This document shows, one piece after another, positions 12,584 to 22,079 of a stretch of DNA of 64,000 bases. The stretch spans positions 56,471,386-56,535,385 of the forward strand of contig NC_044562.1 of assembly GCF_007565055.1 (NCBI RefSeq), written 5' to 3'. Source of the DNA: Rhinopithecus roxellana. Its lineage: Eukaryota > Chordata > Mammalia > Primates > Cercopithecidae. Positions within the stretch are counted from its first letter, which is position 1. Every line of letters starts with the position of its first letter. The position numbers and the translations under genes were made by a program. The notes below the pieces were generated by a model. The model searched no databases. It saw nothing but the letters and a program-made list of their open reading frames with translations, and was not told the DNA's origin.

Positions 12584-15500
12584 CTCCGATGACTGCTACA
12601 GTGATTAGTTGCTTTCAGGAAAAACATGGAATAACAAAGTTGATTTAAAGTGTTGAATCTGCTTTGAGAACATGCTTTAGAGTTTGATTAAAACTCCGGC
12701 CCCTGATAATTTAGTAACAGATGCACGGATTGCACACTGAATCCTGTCCTGTGATTACAAGTTTTATTCTTAAGCCACACTTGGACACGCAGTGGCCCAA
12801 CCCTCCCTTGAGAAAATGGCAACAGCAGCACAAACAAAACAGGGGGGTTGTATTCCATATTGACAGCTCAGCTAATTCGATTGATCAGCCAATACCTGCC
12901 AGTGTCCTGGGTGGTGAGGCCATGTCAGTGGACGAGCAGGCAAGGACCTTTGAGGAGCTCCTGTCCCAGGGGCAGGATCATGTCCCACAGAAGTGAGCGT
13001 GGAGCACTGTCCCCAGGGCTGACCATGTGGTGTCGCGAGGGGGTGAGAGATGAGCTCCCCAAGCCTGGGCGTGTGACCCAAGGCCTCAGGAGCAGGAGAC
13101 CGACCAGCGGGGCTGGAGGGAGTGAGGCGGCCTGACACGGGATGCAGGTCACGCAGGCCTTACAGGCATTAAGACCACTATAGGGACACGGACTTTATTC
13201 CTGTTAAATGTGGGGCCATTGAAGGGCAAGGACTTTCATTGTCCTGGCCGCTGCAGTGGGATGGGAGCTGCGGAGTCCAGTCAGGGTCTGCTTAGTCATC
13301 CAGGCAAGGATGATGCCCTTGACCCATGCGTGCAGCAGAGTGAGAACCTGCCCACAACCTCCCGATGCAGTGGACACAGAGCTCAGGACCACCCCCGATG
13401 TGACAGACGCAGAGCCCAACCCCTGATGTGATGGACACGGAGCCCTGGACCCCCCGATGCGGTGCATATGGAGCCCAGGACCCCCAGTGGGATGGACACA
13501 GAGCCCAGGGACCCCCGATGCGGTGGACACGGAGCCCAGGGCCCCCCGATGTGGTGCATATGGAGCCCAGGACCCCCCAGTGGGATGGATACGGAGCCCA
13601 GGGCCCTGCCCTCACCAGCAGCAGCCCGGCCACGGGCAGAGCCACCTCTGGGGGTCAGAACTGAGAGGCCTTTCAGTCACCGAGAGCTAAAGCAGGCGTG
13701 GAATGGGGCCAAGGTCTGGGTGGGTACACATCAGGGTATCCCAGGTGTGTACCTGGTGGGGGGATATTTATCACTCACAGTCCTTTGTGCAGTGAGAAGC
13801 AGGGCCCCGTTTACAACTCTGGCTATGTTGTTCCGTCTTATATGATTTTCATTTTATCCCTAATAATGGCATATATTTTATTCCATCTTTGAAACTATGG
13901 CACAGAAAATTTTTGAAAAGTCCTAAAAAATCAAAAGCCATAGAATTGTCCCAGCCTCCCCTGCTCCCTGGACACTCCAGCTATGGGGCCACTGGGATGC
14001 CTTAGATCCTGCAGTGGGGGCACCTCCAGGAGGAACGGGAGGGTGGCCTCCCCAGAAAGGAACCCAAGCCGGGCAGACATAGCCCAATTTTGTCCTCTGC
14101 CAAGCTCTTCCCTCCGCCCCACACCTGGGAGTCACAGGTGTGTCCCAGCTCTGCACCCACAGGCCAGGCTGCCTTTTCACTGAATAGAGGCTTTCTGGGA
14201 ATTCAAGAAGAGACTGTCTTTCTCCAGGGAGTTGGCTAATCATTCATTGAGACACACATATTGATTAAGTGCTTCTCAGTTCAGTAAATGATGAATGGTG
14301 TGGCTTAAACATGAACAAATCCCTGACCTCACAGACGCCACAGTCTGAGCAGTAAGACACACACACAGCTTCACAAAGGTCAGAAGCATTGCACCTTATT
14401 TAAACAGTTCACAGGAGGTTTTTTTTTTTTTTTTTTTTGAGACGGAGTCTCGCTCTGTGGCCCAGGCTGGAGTGCAGTGGCCGGATCTCAGCTCACTGCA
14501 AGCTCCGCCTCCCAGGTTTACACCATTCTCCTGCCTCAGCCTCCCGAGTAGCTGGGACTACAGGCGCCCGCCACCTCGCCCGGCTAGTTTTTTTTTGTAT
14601 TTTTTAGTAGAGACGGGGTTTCACCGTGTTAGCCAGGATGGTCTCAATCACCTGACCTCGTGATCCGCCCGTCTTGGCCTCCCAAAGTGCTGGGATTACA
14701 GGCTTGAGCCACTGCGCCCGGCCCACAGGAGGATTTCTTAAGAAATACAACTTAGATTCAAATTTCATGTCAAAGTGATGGATGAAACACCACTGTGAAG
14801 TAATGGGCAATATGTTATGTAACAGACAAAGAAAATGAACCACATCATATGAGTGTAACGAATGAATGAAAATGCAAGTATAAAATTAATTTTATATTTA
14901 CCTGTATTCCCTCCAATTAAATGAGTAAAGAACATTAGACTGACTTTGAATGTATTGATATTTTTATGCAAGAGTTTTATATTCACTGGTGTATTCTTCA
15001 GATTTGAAAAGGTAAGCTTGAAGTTAAAGTTGAGCTGTAAATTTTATAGCTTGAGGCAATTGGATATCATGAAATTTTAAATAAAAATTCATTTACCATA
15101 CAGCTAGGACATGGATTTTGACCAAGTTCTAACGACACTTCTCATGTTTTGATAGTTTTATTTTAAGATGTGTCCTGCCATAAGCCTAATAAACCTCCAA
15201 ACCATTTTGTAAGCCCATAAAACTCCAGCCTTATGTCCCGGGTTAGAGGGGTGCATGAAGTGCCTCCTCACCTAAGCCTGCTGAGGTCTGCTGAGAAACG
15301 AGTCGGTCATTTTCAGGGATGTGTTCTACATGGAGGTTGGAGGCCGGCACGCCTTCCTGGGAGCCGTGGTTCGAGCTCCATTTCTTCCCTAGGCTGGCCC
15401 TTGCGAGCATCTCCCATGTGGATTTCACAGCCAGTGCCCCTGCCAAGGACCCCTGTCCTCCCTCCCAGAGCCTGCAGTGCAGGCTGGGCATGGTGGGGCT

Positions 15501-18500
15501 GTGGCTGCAGGTACATGAAGATGTGGCTTGTCCAGCTCCTCACACGGCACAGCTGATATGGTTTGGCTGTGTTCCCATCCAAATCTCATCTTGAATAGTA
15601 GCTCCCATGATCCCCATGTGTCGTGAGAGGGACCCAGTGGGAAGTAATTGAATCATGGGGGTGGGTTTTCTCATGCTGTTCTCATGATAGTGAATAAATC
15701 TCGTGAGATCTGATGGGTTTATAAAGGGCAGTTCCCCTGCACACTCTGTCTTACCTACCGCCATGTAAGACCTGCCTTTGCTCCTTCCTTGCCTTCTGCC
15801 ATGATGGTGAGGCCTCCCCAGCCATGTGGAAATGTGAGTCCATTAGACCTCTCTCCTTTATAAATCATCCAGTCTCAGGTATGTCTTTATTAGCAGTGTG
15901 AGAACAGACTAGCCCAGGGTCATGGTCCGACTGAAACGCATGTTTGTGTCACCACTTGGGAGGGTCTCAGCCACTGGTGCCTGTTCTGGTTGTCTTCTCT
16001 CATTCTGTACGATGGCCACAGAGTGAGCCTCCTTTAAACCTAAACTCTTCCAGCGTTAACTGTTTTCAGGAATACATGCCTCAAATAGGGATGCTCATAA
16101 AGCACCACACCCTGGTTGGGTCCTACAGCTTCTCCTGAGGCTGAAGAATTCTGTGCCATTAGGACTCTGTTAATTCTGTGAAGGAACAAACATGAGTTCT
16201 AATAAATGACAACTCTTCTGAAATGAGGGGAACTTCCAAGGTGAAGTGATAAATAGGGATGATGTTTGGAGGTGAGACCTTGAGGAGGTGATTAGGTTTC
16301 CTGATTGGCATTAGTGCCCTTTCAGGAAGACAGAGTTCTCCCTTCTTCCTCCTCTGTTCTTGGGCAGCTGAGGTTACAAGAGGAAGGCTGCCGTCCACAC
16401 TCCAGGAAGGGAGACCTTTCCAGACACCGAATCTGCCCACATCTAGTTCTCAGACTTCCAGCCTCCAGATCTGTAAGAAATGAATGTATGTTGTTTAAGT
16501 CACCTGGTCTGTGTGTTGTGACAGCACCAGGGCTGACTGAGACCCCAATGTGTACGGGGTACAGGGGATCCAGGAGTCCCAGGTGGCATTCATGGAAATG
16601 CCTGAGCACAGTTGATAAATGTGTAAACTCCACATAGAGGAAGCCATACGGATTGTCATGCAGAAACAAAACATTATGAAGAGAAAACATCAGGCTGACA
16701 CGAGACATCTCCACAACAGTGGAGGGAATGTGAAGGAAGGTGGCGCAATGAGGACAGAAGGTGGCGTGATGATGATGGAAGGTGGCGTGATGATGAAGAT
16801 GGTGTGATGACAAAGGAAGATGGCGTGATGCTCCTCAGGGCATCAAGTTTGGGTCCTCAGCCAACGACTGAAACCCCACCACACCCCAGAAGCAAATGTT
16901 GGAGAAATTGCTCTGATCACTTAAAGCCAGATTGGAGCAGAAATGAACAAAGGAAGATGAGGAGGGAGGACACGCATGAGGAGGGGACCTTTCGGTCCCT
17001 GTTGGTGCACACACTTACTTCTCTGTAGTTCAGCCTCAGTGGCTGAGGATACCCAGATACCTGGCTTGGAAATGGGTGTTGTGAGTAAACGCAGGTCTAC
17101 CGTGTGCTCTGATCCGCACCCAGAAGGCTGAGGGACTGTTGGCTGAACGTCACTAATTCCAGTTAAATTATAAAATAGTTAAGGTTCAAAAACACAAACC
17201 ATAATGTGAGTGTTAGTTCATGAACCAGGCCAATAAATATGTACTAATGTAATTTTTTAATGTGATGTAAATTTAACAGTATAGTCCATTATTTTTGTAC
17301 ACAGTATGATTTTATTTTTAGCATAATTATAAATCTAAAATTTAGAAATTTTTTCACAGATTGCTTTACTTCCTTGCTGTTGTTGGTATTCAGTTTATTT
17401 GGTGATTAACTGATAATTATTTTTTGGGAGAGGGTAAAGGCCGAAGCTATTGCTCTGGTGTTCAGCCGCTGTCCAGGCACCCTTGTTTTGTACCCAGGTA
17501 CCCAAGGCCCACGCACGCGCCCCCACACACACGCGCCCCCACACACACGCGCCTGCTAACCTCTCCCTCTGTCCCGCAGAGCCCGGCGGCCACGTGGACG
17601 CGGAGACTGCACGGGCCGGCGCGCGGGGCTTCTCCGGCTGCCTCTCGGCGCTGCAGTTCCAGCGCGTGGCCCCGCTGAAGGCTGCGCTGCTTCCAGGGCG
17701 CTCCGGGCGCGCCTCGGTGCGGGGCCCCGTGGCCAGGTCGAGCTGTGGAGCTGGGGAGGACGCGGCGCGGGAACGCACGCACGCTCGAGCAGGTGGGCAC
17801 CGCGGGCCCAGACAAGGAGCCCCGGGAGGGGGGCTCAGGTGAGAGGCCGGAGGCCCGGGGAGACGCCGGCCGCTCCTGAAACCTCAGCCTTCCGCTGTCT
17901 TGCCCAAATATTTTAAAATTGACGGATGATATCCAGTCTCACTGTGGCTGACAATTTTAAAGTTGAAACGACACAAATTCCAGTTTCCCGAGAATGTCTC
18001 ACCATTGCCCACCCTGCTTTTCCCCTGCAGAATATCCTGGTCCGGTGGATGAGGGCAAACCCATAGCTGGCGAGAGGAGGGGAGACTCCGCAGTGATTGG
18101 AGGTGACTGTGACGCAAGATTGAGACCCACAGGCATTGGGTTTTGTTTGTTTATCTGTTTCTTTGTTGTGGGACGGAGTCTCGCTCTGTCACCCAGGCTG
18201 GAGTGCAGTAGCGCGATCTTGGCTCACTGCAACCTCCGCCTCCTGGGTTCAAGCGATTCTCCTGCCTCAGCCTCTGGAATAACTGGGACTACAGGCAGGT
18301 GCCACCACGCCCAGCCAATTTTTATATTTTTAGTAGAGACAGGGTTTCACCATGTTGGCCAGGCTGGTCTCGAACTGCTGACCTCGTGATCCACCTGCCT
18401 CGGCCTCCCAGAGTGCTGGGATTACAGGTGTGGCATTGGTTTTAATCAGACAATTTCAAATAACTTAGATCCCATAAACTCCCAAAGTTCATATATTCCT

Positions 18501-19199
18501 ACAGTAAACTTAGCAGCAGGAACCATTCGAGGATGTCCACGTCTGTGTGCAGACTGACTTACGTATGAACAGGTTCAATCACATATTGCTGTGACTCACT
18601 ATGCCCTGCCCAGGTTATTGAAAAGCAGTCCTGAAGGCATGATGTGGTGCATCCTGTACTCTAAAAGCTATGTGAGTCTCTGCTTGTGAGTGTGCAGTGC
18701 ATGAGACCTGGGAGACAAACGTGTGTTTTCTTCTGGAAGCTTCCAATTACTCTTATAAGACTCATAGAATAAATGCATAAAACAACGCTACACCCAGCAG
18801 ATTGCTAGAACTGAAAAGTCAGCTAAATGTTAGGATTCTACCTAACCTAGAATCCCTGAAATTGTGATGTTTCCAGTTTACAATACAGCATAGGCTTGGT
18901 GAATGCACAGTGATTTTGCTTTGGCTCTGGGCAGTGCAGTCAGCCTTGTGCGCGCTGGGTACGGTGCCGGTGTGCACACCCTAACTCCGGGGTTCCCTTT
19001 TGCTGCCTCAGGTGTGATTGCCGTTGTGATGTTCTTCCTGCTCTGTCTGGCTGCCGTTGCCGTCCGCCTGTATCAGCAGAACTTGTACACACCCAAAGAG
19101 GCGCCACCAGAGAGCCACGGCACCAGCGAGGCAGTGCTCCGGCGCGAGCTCAGCGTGCAGAATGCAGCACAGGGGACCCAGAAGGAGCACTTCGTCTGA
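2308..19199 (+). CDS. Contactin-associated protein-like gene (CNTNAP3/4 subgroup), last seven exons
   Basis: Seven exons join into one open frame of about 385 codons ending at TGA 19197-19199. The order is the end of a laminin-G domain, an EGF-like domain, a laminin-G domain, a transmembrane helix and a cytoplasmic tail of about 45 residues, which is the layout of the C-terminal third of neurexin-IV/Caspr proteins. Members of this family are type I neuronal cell-surface proteins that bind contactins and cytoskeletal or PDZ partners. All introns begin GT and end AG, and phases match (1,1,0,1,1,1), so I see no sign of decay. Subgroup assignment rests on recalled features such as SAVIGG before the membrane, a RIYQQ-like segment after it, and a QNA...QKE..F-type end. 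It seems too divergent to be a simple copy of human CNTNAP3 or CNTNAP4 as I remember them, so no symbol is given. The amino-terminal discoidin, laminin-G and fibrinogen-like parts lie upstream. Confidence 0.9.
2548..3770 (+). other. Intron, no recognised element
   Basis: First part of a 5.8-kb intron. The sequence is AT-rich to about 3100, then more mixed to 3770. I see no exon, RNA gene or clear repeat; short ORFs here lack splice context. Confidence 0.5.
3770..7125 (+). mobile_element. Old L1 (L1M-type) retrotransposon relic, sense
   Basis: Decayed LINE-1 in the + orientation. The segment at about 3950-4200 resembles the ORF1 region. Segments at 4530-4620, 5130-5270 and 5740-5850 match ORF2 landmarks (for example 'aataaaattgataaattt' and the 'ttcttcccaagctgatct' stretch). 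The part at 6820-7125 looks like an L1M 3' end. Many stops and indels break both ORFs, so it is not active. It sits inside a CNTNAP-like intron in the same orientation as the gene. The subfamily needs a repeat library. Confidence 0.8.
7546..7615 (-). pseudogene. NUMT tRNA-Ser(UCN) relic
   Basis: The complement carries a mitochondrial tRNA-Ser(UCN) gene; the + strand shows 'ggaaggaattgaaccccc' and 'ggtttcaagccaatccca', the T-arm and anticodon-region landmarks. It is part of the mitochondrial insertion and is not expected to be expressed as a tRNA from this nuclear site. Confidence 0.85.
7616..7679 (+). pseudogene. NUMT tRNA-Asp relic
   Basis: It lies directly between the tRNA-Ser relic and the COX2 start, as in vertebrate mtDNA. 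The 'cataactttgtcaa' anticodon arm (anticodon gtc) and the 3' end 'tcctatatgtctta' are recognisable. Confidence 0.85.
7680..7910 (+). pseudogene. NUMT COX2 5' fragment
   Basis: It begins ATG at 7680 and reads 77 codons in the mitochondrial code with one nonsense codon, TAA at 7854-7856 (codon 59, where functional COX2 has Gln). It includes the conserved QDATSP segment, HDHTLMII, LTTKLTHTSTMDA and VWTILPAIIL. COX2 is subunit II of cytochrome c oxidase; this piece covers the N-terminus and first transmembrane helix. Homology stops at about 7910. Confidence 0.93.
7911..8361 (+). other. Intron, no recognised element
   Basis: Sequence between the mitochondrial insertion and the next exon. I see only ordinary intronic sequence and a polypyrimidine-poor acceptor (tattatttcag) at its end. 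Confidence 0.5.
8362..8586 (+). CDS. CNTNAP-like exon: first part of the last laminin-G domain
   Basis: Acceptor tattatttcag ends at 8361; donor gtgagt starts at 8587. Length is 225 nt (75 codons, phase 1-1). The translation starts EISAYFGTGSSVTYDF and ends LSVILAKN, a laminin-G beginning that closely follows CNTNAP3/4 paralogs as recalled. An N-glycosylation sequon (NAS) is present near the middle. Confidence 0.92.
8587..10068 (+). other. Intron of about 1.5 kb, nothing identified
   Basis: No Alu, L1 or LTR is recognised here by eye. Short ORFs on both strands have no splice or homology support. Confidence 0.45.
10069..10202 (+). CDS. CNTNAP-like exon: laminin-G, middle part
   Basis: Acceptor ttttcccctttag ends at 10068; donor gtaacg starts at 10203. 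Length is 134 nt, phase 1 to 0. The translation includes GSLQIRYKLD, DFKNMADG-like (NFKNMADGKLHH) and REEGVVFVEV, all laminin-G core strands conserved in the family. NIS in HHVNISREE is a possible N-glycosylation site. Confidence 0.92.
10488..10780 (-). repeat. Alu, antisense, near full length
   Basis: Reverse-complement Alu: T-rich start, 'gagatggagtcttgctctgt', then the left-arm end 'gtgagccaccgcgcatggc'. The many differences from AluY suggest an AluS-age copy. It lies in the CNTNAP-like intron. Confidence 0.93.
10781..11341 (+). other. Intron remainder, nothing identified
   Basis: AT-rich then mixed sequence running to the acceptor ctcccgggcag at 11341. No repeat family is recognised. Confidence 0.45.
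11342..11429 (+). CDS. CNTNAP-like exon: laminin-G, short exon
   Basis: Acceptor ctcccgggcag ends at 11341; donor gtaagt starts at 11430. Length is 88 nt, phase 0 to 1. The translation VNQKTWRQVSLSSGT continues to SLVLGRIL; the LSSGT and SLVLGR motifs are family landmarks. Confidence 0.92.
11455..11562. repeat. Minisatellite, 19-20 bp unit, about 5 copies
   Basis: Repeats of GGCTGGTCACCAATGCACG with variants 'ggccacc' and 'gcatg'. It begins about 25 bases after the donor splice site of the preceding exon. Confidence 0.92.
11563..12535 (+). other. Intron, nothing identified
   Basis: Ordinary intronic sequence. Short ORFs are present on both strands with no support. Confidence 0.45.
12536..12582. 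repeat. (CA)n microsatellite
   Basis: An uninterrupted run of about 22 CA dinucleotides. Confidence 0.98.
12583..13365 (+). other. Intron; possible very old dispersed repeat in the second half
   Basis: The part at about 13155-13340 has the look of an ancient mammalian interspersed repeat (for example 'ggactttattcctgttaaatg' style text and 'catccaggcaaggatgatg'), but I cannot name it. The rest shows nothing. Confidence 0.3.
13366..13608. repeat. Minisatellite, about 26-bp units in variable order
   Basis: Variants built around GATGCGGTGGACACGGAGCC and GGACCCCC, alternating with 'gtgggatggacacagagccc' and 'gtgcatatggagccc' types. About nine units occur. Long apparent ORFs on both strands here come from stop-free units. 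Confidence 0.88.
14238..14366 (+). repeat. L2-like LINE fragment
   Basis: The text resembles the L2 3' region: a 'tcattgagacacacatattg' stretch, 'gattaagtgcttctcagt', then 'gaacaaatccctgacctcac'. It is old and short. Confidence 0.5.
14410..14732 (-). repeat. Young AluY (Old World monkey type) with target-site duplication
   Basis: Antisense full-length Alu at 14419-14723, flanked by the 9-bp direct repeat CACAGGAGG (14410-14418 and 14724-14732). It carries 'gccggatctcagctc', 'ccacctcgcccggctag' and 'caggcttgagcc', the variant set seen in monkey AluYR-type elements. Confidence 0.95.
14733..15553 (+). other. Intron, nothing identified
   Basis: AT-rich to about 15200, then GC-richer. No convincing repeat or exon is seen. 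Confidence 0.4.
15554..15911 (+). repeat. THE1/MST-type MaLR solo LTR, sense
   Basis: It begins TGATATGGTTTGGCTGTGT and contains the family landmarks 'aattgaatcatgggggtggg', 'ttctcatgatagtgaataa' and 'ctcgtgagatctgatggg'. It ends near 'gagaacagacta'. No internal region follows, so it is a solo LTR of the ERVL-MaLR group. Confidence 0.93.
16220..16545 (+). repeat. MLT1-like MaLR LTR fragment, sense
   Basis: Landmarks include 'gatgtttggaggtgagacct', 'gtgattaggtttcctg' and the 3' part 'ctccagatctgtaagaaatg'. It is divergent; the subfamily is not assigned. Confidence 0.6.
16728..16832. repeat. Short tandem block, 'aaggtggcgtgatgatgatg' type
   Basis: Four to five imperfect copies of a unit of about 21-24 bp made of GGTGGCGTGATGATG and related text. 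Confidence 0.8.
16833..17495 (+). other. Intron, nothing identified
   Basis: Mixed sequence, AT-rich at 17150-17400. No element is recognised. Confidence 0.4.
17512..17552. repeat. 18-bp CACACACGCGCCCCCA tandem next to an acceptor
   Basis: About 2.3 copies of an 18-bp alternating purine-pyrimidine unit (cgcgcccccacacacacg). It ends about 27 bases before the exon. The branch-site-like TGCTAAC (17554-17560) and polypyrimidine tract follow. Confidence 0.85.
17580..17792 (+). CDS. CNTNAP-like exon: end of last laminin-G domain and stalk
   Basis: Acceptor ctctccctctgtcccgcag ends at 17579, with TGCTAAC as a good branch site; donor gtgggc starts at 17793. Length is 213 nt, phase 1-1. The laminin-G end reads GARGFSGCLSALQFQ and VAPLKAAL. 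The second cysteine of the domain lies in ARSSC. It is alanine/arginine-rich as a result of GC content. Confidence 0.92.
18031..18102 (+). CDS. CNTNAP-like exon: juxtamembrane stalk
   Basis: Acceptor ttttcccctgcag ends at 18030; donor gtgact starts at 18103. Length is 72 nt, phase 1-1. The translation is GPVDEGKPIAG followed by GDSAVIG, the segment just outside the membrane in the CNTNAP3/4 group. Confidence 0.9.
18132..18444 (-). repeat. Alu, antisense, 5'-truncated, with target-site duplication
   Basis: The Alu body runs from about 18144 to 18432 and stops at 'gggattacaggtg', so it lacks the usual first ~20 bases of the element. Imperfect flanking repeats GGCATTGGGTTT and GGCATTGGTTTT mark the insertion. 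Confidence 0.9.
18445..19011 (+). other. Intron remainder, nothing identified
   Basis: It ends in the acceptor ttttgctgcctcag. No element is recognised. Confidence 0.45.
19012..19199 (+). CDS. CNTNAP-like last exon: transmembrane helix and cytoplasmic tail
   Basis: Acceptor tgctgcctcag ends at 19011; 188 nt to the stop TGA at 19197-19199. The translation begins in the transmembrane helix (VIAVVMFFLLCLAAVAV), followed by the juxtamembrane RLYQQNLYTPKE, where family members bind protein 4.1-type adaptors, and ends with QKEHFV. The tail includes SEAVLRRELSVQNA, similar to the CNTNAP4 tail as recalled. The terminal HFV differs from the YF[IF]-type ends that I recall for other members. Confidence 0.93.
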
Positions 19200-20110
19200 G
19201 CGGGAACAAGGGGCAACACTTCATTGCAGTGACTCGGCGCCTCACCAGGGCTCTCCATGGCCAGAAATGACCTTTGCAAATGCAACAGGCTTCAAGGCAG
19301 TCAGGCTGCACAGATGCCCCTCGGAGGGCCTGGGGCCTCGTCCCGAGAGATTGTCCTTTACCCTCCTTCATGCCCTTCACATCACCGTGAGTTAGGCAGC
19401 TTCATAATCTGGGTTGGTTTCCCATGCCCTGATGTGATTTTACATGGACGTTTAACCTGCTTAGCGACTGTGAGTTTTGGAGGAAACTTGCTTGAGTTCT
19501 GAGCTCTCTGTCACAGTAGGACCTGCAGCTTCACTTGGTCTACACACACAGGCTGCCTATAGTCATTGCTATTGGTTTCCACAGCACCAAGCTTCCTCTT
19601 GACTGTGTCTGTTGAATTTTTAGGTCTTCTTGCGAGCCACAGCCTAGGGGCCAAAAATCAACAGCCTGTCTGCCTTGCTGTCTGCTGGCCAACGCAAAGT
19701 GTTACTCCTCTGTTGAGATTTTTATTTTTCGGTTTGTTTGCATTGCTTTTGTTTAGTTTTTCCTATTCAGATGTTCGTGATGAATATGGAAATGTCTGGT
19801 ACTAACTGCCAGTCTTCAGCTGTGAAACTGAAAATCCACATGGAGCAACACTCTGGAGTTCACCGCGCACGCTCTCTGCTCTGTTTTCTTCTAACGTCAC
19901 CGAGAGAGACGAGTACTGATCGTCTGTTCCGGCCTCTCAGCCATGCCCTGACTCATGCTGACTTCACAAAGGTTTCTGCTTTCTCTTTTTCAAACTAAGG
20001 TTGAAGAGCGGTAGAACCACAAATTCTTAATAATGAAATGTATTTTTATTTGCATCTGCAATACCTGAATGATACATAATAGTAAATTTATTTCCCTAAA
20101 CTCTTGGGTG
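19200..20110 (+). other. Probable 3' UTR
   Basis: Sequence after the stop codon. No canonical AATAAA is found up to about 20.1 kb; AT-rich text at 20025-20100 with near-signals (aataat, ataata) is a possible end. The true 3' end cannot be fixed from sequence alone. Confidence 0.45.
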
Positions 20111-20636
20111 ATTGTGTGGGTTTTCTTTGTAGCGATAAAACGCTCCTGTCTTTTGCTGCGTGTTCACTTGATGCTCCCTGGGGTTCTCATGACTTTCCTT
20201 GCTGTCCTGGCTCAGGACCGCAGGCAGCTCCACTCGCAAGTGTTTGAAGCGCCTCTGGCTGTGTCGTGCCTCCTTTTCAGAGGTTGGATCTGCTTCGGGC
20301 TCGGACCCCGGCGTGCGTTGCTGGCTGTCACAATGCCCTGCACGTGTTGGACTTTCAGCTGCAATCCTGTGCTTACCAGGAAAATCTCGAAATCCATGAT
20401 TCTGGCCTCAGTTCCAGGATGTGGAGGTCCGTTTCTCAGACTTTCCAAAACCAGGGTGCAAGGTCTATGCCTTCTTAGTGTGCAAACCAGGAGAACAGCG
20501 GGTAGGAGGTTCACCCACTACCCTCTATCCTGCACTTAATTTCAAATCTCTGATCAATGAATCATCACACGGGGCCCCTGTTAAGGTCCCATAAAGCCAG
20601 CTCGGAAAAGACCTGTCCTCTGGGTACCCACCCTGT
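20111..20636. other. Intergenic, nothing identified
   Basis: Mixed sequence with overlapping short ORFs on both strands and no homology that I recognise. Confidence 0.4.
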
Positions 20637-20850
20637 GTGTCCACCTCGAGGACAGGTGGGGAAGCCTGGCCTCCGTCCTCTGGCCATCACCCTGTGTGTC
20701 CATACTGGGGACAGGTGGGGAAGCCTGGCCTCCGTCCTCTGGCCACCACCCTGTCTGTCCGCCTCGGGGAGAGGTGGGGAAGCCTGGTCTCCATCCTCTG
20801 GCCACCACCCTGCCTGTCCACCTCGGGGAGAGGTGGGGAAGGCTGGTGAA
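20637..20850. repeat. Minisatellite, 59-bp unit, about 3.6 copies
   Basis: Copies start near 20641, 20700, 20759 and 20818. Each contains GACAGGTGGGGAAGCCTGG (or gagaggtgggg) and a 'ctctggccaccaccctg' segment. Spacing is an exact 59 bp. Confidence 0.95.
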
Positions 20851-22075
20851 CTCTTTCAATTTTTCATGCCCTCATATGGGTTTTCCTTTAGAAATATGCA
20901 GAAGTTAAAAATTCCTGAGTAGGTAGTTATTGAAGTTGACGTTTTGTTATTTGTGTCTCAGAATCTCAGGTGACTTGGTCTTGTGACCATCTGGTTCATC
21001 GGTAAACTGTCCCTGGGGTAACGCAGTGTCTCTGTAGCTGGCAATTGGCACTGCCCCAAGTTAAAACAAGCAAGACAGAGGTTGAGAAGGCCCCAGGGAG
21101 CTTTTATGAAATCAGTTGGGGAAAGCTAGTTATTCATCTAACTGTGCCTACATTGAATTGAAGCATTCCCACAGACAATCTTCATTTTCCTTTCTTTGAA
21201 AAATATTGTGTTTCCTGTAATATTTTGTGAAAACTTGGTTTGAAGTGTTGCTTCTCCCCAAGTGTAGGGGCTGATGGACATTTGGAGCCCTCATGAGCAG
21301 CGCACACTGTCACTGGGTAAAGGCCATGGTCATGAAGGCCCACAGGTCTATGCTGCATTTGCGAGGCTGACTCACTCTACCCCCTCCGGGGCTGCACAGA
21401 GGACCCCCTCCTTCTTACCTTCCACGAGCTTCACAGGACCAGATAGCCTCCACAACAGAAGATGGGGATAAAGGAGACTCTCCTATGATGGCATGAAAAA
21501 TTGAAAAAGTTTTACCATATAAAATGCTTTCAAATACATGTCAGCTGTTTTTGAGCAGAATTCAGGTACTGAGAACTTAAGCTCTCAGTGCCTGAAAATA
21601 TAATTGTGACAGACAAACCAGTAGCAGCCAGAACCCCCATCTTCCTCCCCCAGGTGCAGAGAGGAGAATCCCCCAGGCAGGACCACAGAGGTCCCTGGAT
21701 CCCCACTGCTTACCAGAGTAGAGCCAGAGTGCTCCTGTGTCCTGGGGGCTGCAGAGATGGGGCCCTGCTGAGACATGAGAGGTGCAGGGGTGGCTCCTTC
21801 CACCCCCTCCTCACCTGCCTCTTTAGCCTGAGTGGCTGGTGAGTGGGTCTTGGATAGTGAACACAGGTTGTCAGATAAAACTGTTTCAATGCCAGTGCTT
21901 ATTCCAGGTCTGTACCTGGAGAAACACTGACACAGTGTCCTGGCACCTGACGTGCAATCACTGATCTAGAATGTGCATTTTCTTTTATATCAACTGTATC
22001 AGTACTGTCTTTGGGGTTTGTGAAGTACTGGCAAAAATTCCCTCATTCATGAAAGCAATTAGAACACTAAAAAAA
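20851..22075. other. Intergenic, nothing identified
   Basis: No gene or clear repeat is recognised in this stretch. Confidence 0.4.
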
Positions 22076-22079
22076 GTAA

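Larger units (their letters stand above)
17500..17870. promoter_or_regulatory. Intragenic CpG-rich island over a CNTNAP-like exon
   Basis: This stretch has very high GC and dense CpG, with a (CA/CG)-rich tandem at 17512-17552 directly upstream of the exon. It contrasts with the AT-rich intron just before 17400. An island by composition only; no promoter motif such as a TATA box is seen. Confidence 0.6.
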
